Positions 61,047 through 64,000 of a stretch of 64,000 nt of DNA are shown here, one piece after another (the first letter of the stretch is position 1; every line of letters begins with the position of its first letter). The stretch covers positions 20,026 to 84,025 of the forward strand of contig JAZGFB010000011.1 of assembly GCA_036479015.1 (NCBI GenBank). Direction: 5' to 3'. This DNA is from NVTR01 sp036479015. GTDB lineage: Bacteria > Pseudomonadota > Alphaproteobacteria > Rhodobacterales > Rhodobacteraceae. The notes beneath the pieces were generated by a model, which was given only the letters and a program-made list of their open reading frames with translations, did no database searches and was not told where the DNA came from. The translations under genes and the position numbers were made by a program.

Positions 61047-61880
61047 ATGGAAAACCCCTGTATCATATGCGTCGCAATTACTGGTTCAGTGCCGCGCAAA
61101 GTAAACAACCCAGCGGTGCCAATTTCCGTAAGCGAGCAAATTGAAAGCACCCAGGCGGCCTTTGAAGCAGGGGCCAGCATCGCCCATTGCCATGTGCGCA
61201 ATGAAGATGAAACACCCAGCTCTGATCCAGAGCGGTTTGGCCTGTTGATGGAGGGGCTGAAAACCCACTGCCCCGGTATGATCATTCAGCTGTCCACTGG
61301 CGGGCGTTCTGGTGCGGGCAAGGAACGGGGCGGCATGTTATCTTTGCGCCCCGACATGGCGTCGCTTTCTGTCGGGTCAAACAATTTCCCAAGCCGGGTT
61401 TATGAAAACCCACCTGATTTGGTTGACTGGCTGGCCAGTGAAATGATCGCACATGATATCAAACCGGAAATTGAGGCCTTTGATCTGTCGCATATTGTGC
61501 AGGCCACAAAATTGCAGGGTGATGGCCGACTTAAGGGGCCGCTTTATGTGCAGTTTGTCATGGGCGTCAAAAATGCCATGCCTGCCGATAAACCTATATT
61601 CGATTTCTATATCGAAACCCTAAAACGACTGGCCCCGGATGCAACCTGGTGTGCGGCGGGAATTGGGCCAAATCAAATTGTGGTCAACGAATGGTCAATT
61701 GCCGCTGGGGGCCATACCCGCACGGGCCTGGAAGACAATATGCGCCTTGATCGTGAAACACTTGCCCCCTCCAATGCCGCGCTGGTGAGCAGGGCAGCAA
61801 GGCTTTGCGATAAATACGAACGTCCTGTGGCCAGTTGGCAGCAAGCGCGGGCTATTTTGGGGCTGCGCCCGGCAGCATGA
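61047..61880 (+). CDS. beta-keto acid cleavage enzyme (BKACE, DUF849)
   Basis: 277 residues of the family that cleaves beta-keto acids with acetyl-CoA in a zinc-dependent TIM barrel. Zinc ligands HCH in IAHCHVRNE, the substrate loop QLSTGGRSG, IKPEIEAFDLSH, and the late GGHTRTGLEDNM are all present. The natural beta-keto substrate cannot be read from the sequence. Third gene of a four-gene cassette, starting 2 bp after the EEP gene and overlapping the MFS gene. Confidence 0.93.
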   Translation: MENPCIICVAITGSVPRKVNNPAVPISVSEQIESTQAAFEAGASIAHCHVRNEDETPSSDPERFGLLMEGLKTHCPGMIIQLSTGGRSGAGKERGGMLSLRPDMASLSVGSNNFPSRVYENPPDLVDWLASEMIAHDIKPEIEAFDLSHIVQATKLQGDGRLKGPLYVQFVMGVKNAMPADKPIFDFYIETLKRLAPDATWCAAGIGPNQIVVNEWSIAAGGHTRTGLEDNMRLDRETLAPSNAALVSRAARLCDKYERPVASWQQARAILGLRPAA

Positions 61881-63088
61881 ACCGCCGCCTGCCGATCATA
61901 TTTATCCTGATCACTGTGGTAATCGACTCTATGGGGATCGGCCTGATCATGCCGGTTATGCCCGGCCTGATACAGGAAGTCAGCGGCCAGGACCTGGGGA
62001 ACGCTGCGATCTGGGGCGGGGTCATGGCCACCGCATTTGCTGTGATGCAGTTTCTGTTTGGGCCAACCCTTGGCAATATTTCAGACCGTTGGGGGCGTCG
62101 GCCAGTGCTGTTGGTGGCACTATTTGTGATGACATTGGATTATCTGGTCATGGCTGTTGCCGGAACAATTTGGTTGCTGTTGGCAGGGCGTATCGTCGGA
62201 GGGATCACCGCGGCCACCCAGTCGACCGCCAGCGCCTATATGGCAGATATATCTAAGCCGGACGAAAAAGCCGCTAATTTCGGCCTTATCGGGGCGGCGT
62301 TTGGTGTGGGCTTTGTACTGGGGCCACTGATGGGGGGGCTGCTGGCCGAATTTGGCACCCGCGCGCCATTTTACGGCGCTGCTGCCCTGGCATTTGCGAA
62401 TATGGTGTTCGGTTTTTTCGCCCTGCCCGAAACCGTGACTGACCGGATCAGACGCCCGTTTGACTGGCGCCGGGCCAACCCATTTGGGGCATTCAAACAT
62501 ATCGGACAATTGCCGGGGCTTGGCCGGTTGCTGGTGATTACACTGATCTATGGCGTCGCGTTCTTTGTTTATCCGGCGGTCTGGGCCTATTTCGGACAGG
62601 CCCGGTTTGGCTGGGGCCCGGGGATGATCGGCGTTTCGCTTGCGGCTTTTGGGGTATCAATTGCCATTGTGCAGGGTGTTTTGATGAAGCCAATTTTGAA
62701 ATATCTGGGTGAGCGAAACACGGTGCTGGTCGGGCTGACTATTGATGTGGTTGCCTTTCTGTTCATGGCGTTTGTCACCAACGGCTATTTGGCGCTACTT
62801 TTGACCCCGCTAACGGCCCTTGGATCCATGGCTGGCCCGGCAATTCAGGGGATCATGTCACGCACGGCAAGCGATGATCAGCAGGGTGAATTGCAGGGCG
62901 CGCTGACCAGCATCAATGCCATCGCGATCATTATCGCGCCGCTGCTGATGACCCGGATTTTTTGGTACTTCACCAGCGACGGCGCCCCGGTCTATCTGCC
63001 CGGCGCCCCGTTTTTATTGTCGGCAGCGCTGACACTGATTGCAATCATCATATTCACAGCCCGGTGGCAAAAGCCTGTTTCGCCATAG
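61877..63088 (+). CDS. MFS transporter, TetA-like
   Basis: 403 residues, 12 membrane spans. IGLIMPVMPGLIQEVSGQDL in the first loop, the A-motif ISDRWGRRPVLLVAL between spans 2 and 3, and GAAFGVGFVLGPLMGGLLAE in span 5 are typical of the drug:H+ antiporter-1 (TetA-like) group. ATG 61877 overlaps the stop of the BKACE gene (ATGA). Actual substrate unknown; the context suggests export or uptake tied to the cassette. Last gene before the mobile region. Confidence 0.93.
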   Translation: MNRRLPIIFILITVVIDSMGIGLIMPVMPGLIQEVSGQDLGNAAIWGGVMATAFAVMQFLFGPTLGNISDRWGRRPVLLVALFVMTLDYLVMAVAGTIWLLLAGRIVGGITAATQSTASAYMADISKPDEKAANFGLIGAAFGVGFVLGPLMGGLLAEFGTRAPFYGAAALAFANMVFGFFALPETVTDRIRRPFDWRRANPFGAFKHIGQLPGLGRLLVITLIYGVAFFVYPAVWAYFGQARFGWGPGMIGVSLAAFGVSIAIVQGVLMKPILKYLGERNTVLVGLTIDVVAFLFMAFVTNGYLALLLTPLTALGSMAGPAIQGIMSRTASDDQQGELQGALTSINAIAIIIAPLLMTRIFWYFTSDGAPVYLPGAPFLLSAALTLIAIIIFTARWQKPVSP

Positions 63089-63155
63089 GGGGAAAAACCC
63101 TGTTGGTTCTCCAACTGAATTCAACCGTGAAACTATAACTATTTCTAATGTAGAT

Positions 63156-63368
63156 ATGGTGCGGGTGGTCGGAGTAACTTCGAACACTGCACCCGACTTT
63201 TCTATCCTTGATGAATTAGAGAATTGGGAGGCTGTTCTCAAGGGTGAACCGGAGGTTATCCACAAGCTTGGGCAGATCGATGCCGAGGGAGATTTTACCG
63301 GTAAAGTCGAGAAAAGCACCGGGGAACATCGTCGGGGTCGCGCTGCTCTGCGGGGGCCGTCGCCATGA
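63156..63368 (+). CDS. small ORF in front of mobC
   Basis: 70 codons from ATG 63156 to a TGA that overlaps the mobC start (ATGA). The product (for example APDFSILDELENWEAVLKGE, ending RAALRGPSP) is not a family I know. Its end-to-start overlap with mobC suggests it belongs to the mobilisation region. The exact junction with the chromosomal MFS gene (63088) is not marked by an obvious repeat. Confidence 0.45.
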   Translation: MVRVVGVTSNTAPDFSILDELENWEAVLKGEPEVIHKLGQIDAEGDFTGKVEKSTGEHRRGRAALRGPSP

Positions 63369-63808
63369 CTTCCGCTTTGAAGCCGGTTAAGAGTCGTGTC
63401 GCTGACTTTTCTGCTGTCGCGAATAACGGTAAACGTAAATCAAAGCGCACGCGCAGTACCATTGCCCCGCTCACCCTGCGTTTGACACCTGATGAACGGG
63501 CGCAGCTGGAGGAATTGGCGCAGGGCATGACACTCAGCGCCTATATTCGGGCCTGTGTATTTGCCAAGGAGGAACGACGGCGCAAACGGCGACCCAAAAG
63601 TGTTGTTGCCGACAGGAAAGCCGCAGCCGAGGCGTTGACCTTGCTGGGTCAGTCGCGCATTGCCAGCAATCTCAATCAGCTTGCCTATCACGCCAATGTC
63701 GGCGCGTTGATCATAGGAAACGCTGAGAAGGCCGAGATTGCTGAGGCCTACGCGCATATTCTGGCCATTCGGGCACTGTTGGTGAAGGCGCTCGGACAAA
63801 ACAGATGA
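63365..63808 (+). CDS. mobC: plasmid mobilisation relaxosome protein MobC
   Basis: 147 residues. Basic N-terminus, then a ribbon-helix-helix-like part (LTLRLTPDERAQLEELAQ, SAYIRACVF) and the MobC signature SRIASNLNQLAYHANVGALI. Accessory DNA-binding protein at the origin of transfer of mobilisable plasmids. Its stop overlaps the start of the relaxase fragment, the normal mobC-mobA arrangement. It shows that plasmid-derived or conjugative DNA has been captured here. Confidence 0.88.
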   Translation: MTSALKPVKSRVADFSAVANNGKRKSKRTRSTIAPLTLRLTPDERAQLEELAQGMTLSAYIRACVFAKEERRRKRRPKSVVADRKAAAEALTLLGQSRIASNLNQLAYHANVGALIIGNAEKAEIAEAYAHILAIRALLVKALGQNR

Positions 63809-63893
63809 TCCTTGAGGGCAATGAACGCGGGTTTGGGGCGGAACTGGCGCGGCACCTTTTGAACCCGCGCGACACTGGTCTTGTCACGGTTTA
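63805..63893 (+). pseudogene. relaxase (MobA/VirD2-type) N-terminal fragment
   Basis: ATG 63805 opens MILEGNERGFGAELARHLLN then PRDTGL, which resembles the start of relaxases paired with MobC (MILKGNQRGGG-like). After about 26 codons it enters the IS end and stops at 63891-63893. The catalytic Tyr and His-rich motif are absent, so the gene is destroyed unless it resumes beyond the element outside the window. Confidence 0.7.
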
Positions 63894-64000
63894 GTTCCGG
63901 TCTCTTTAGAGCAATAATTGCTGTGAAGGAGATCAGAAATGGCAATAAGATACACAGACGAGTTTCGGCGTGATGCGGTGCGCATTGCACAGAGCAGCGG
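63882..64000 (+). mobile_element. IS3-family-like element, left end
   Basis: The relaxase similarity ends near 63882, where TGTCACGGTTTAGTTCCGG begins. IS3 elements often start with TG, so this is the probable left terminal repeat. A transposase start follows 57 bp later. The right end, direct repeats and orfB are outside the window, so the family call rests on the orfA N-terminus. Confidence 0.65.
63939..64000 (+). CDS. IS3-type transposase OrfA, N-terminal part
   Basis: Partial gene running off the right edge. A strong GAAGGAG site lies 8 bases before ATG 63939. The reading MAIRYTDEFRRDAVRIAQSS is the start of the helix-turn-helix OrfA proteins of IS3-type elements common in Rhodobacterales. 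Confidence 0.82.
   Translation, partial: MAIRYTDEFRRDAVRIAQSS

Noticed and set aside
1..64000. tRNA, rRNA or CRISPR features
   Set aside because: No cloverleaf ends (GTTCRANNC with CCA), rRNA blocks or regularly spaced direct repeats were seen on reading both strands, although a covariance-model scan was not possible.

Overview
The window looks like chromosomal DNA from an alphaproteobacterium of the order Rhodobacterales (Roseobacter/Rhodobacteraceae group). The basis is gene order and family recognition: lnt-metK-trmB with a SAM/SAH-type riboswitch in front of metK, irr next to fabA-fabB-fabI, aroA-x-cmk-rpsA-ihfB-lapA-trpF-trpB, pyrB beside a metal-site-defective dihydroorotase homologue, and a VPLPA-CTERM protein. 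Genes are dense, with many 1-14 bp overlaps (often ATGA). I see no rRNA, tRNA or CRISPR array. The only mobile DNA I can recognise is at the extreme right end.

Layout. 1-5.8 kb: acyl-CoA dehydrogenase plus an MBL hydrolase (cut by the window edge), the tRNA t6A enzyme Sua5, YqgE, a secreted DsbD-N-like protein, MoaB and a family-4-like uracil-DNA glycosylase. 5.9-10.4 kb: pyrB, a membrane protein, the pyrC-like gene, plsY and a DUF805 protein. 10.4-20 kb: gshA, rsmE/ubiA (divergent, 12 bp apart), a BON/OmpA protein with a small membrane partner, then moaE-moaD-pgsA-uvrC. 20-25 kb: pteridine-reductase-like SDR, Ca2+/Na+ exchanger, a 54-residue zinc-ribbon membrane protein, S49 peptidase, a CAP-domain protein and an outer-membrane barrel protein. 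24.8-31 kb is accessory: a three-gene glycosyltransferase operon, a small secreted protein and a repeat-bearing membrane-anchored protein.

31-37 kb holds DUF2237, DUF2332, trpB, trpF, lapA, ihfB and rpsA, with two good intrinsic terminators. 37.4-40.8 kb, between rpsA and cmk, is a scarred island: a frameshifted MFS gene, a decayed second copy of the cmk 3' end, an outer-membrane protein, a decayed second copy of the MFS 3' end, and an FMN riboswitch driving a type II lumazine synthase. 40.8-53.3 kb returns to conserved housekeeping genes: cmk, aroA, trmB, metK, lnt, corC, ybeY, phoH, miaB, irr. It includes two neighbouring secreted proteins that share a Cys-containing motif. 53.4-57.9 kb is the fab locus (fabA, fabB, fabI), split by a VPLPA-CTERM gene and an AraC-type regulator. 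It is followed by an M50-like membrane protein lacking expected metal ligands.

58.9-63.1 kb is a tight four-gene cassette: PLP-dependent dehydratase, EEP-fold hydrolase, beta-keto acid cleavage enzyme and MFS exporter. 63.1-64 kb is mobile DNA: a small ORF, mobC, and a relaxase start cut off by an IS3-type element that runs off the window.

The points most worth a second look are the duplication scars between rpsA and cmk, the two pseudoenzymes (PyrC-like and M50-like), the small zinc-ribbon gene, the paired secreted proteins and the interrupted relaxase. All identifications come from reading motifs by eye. No database search was run.
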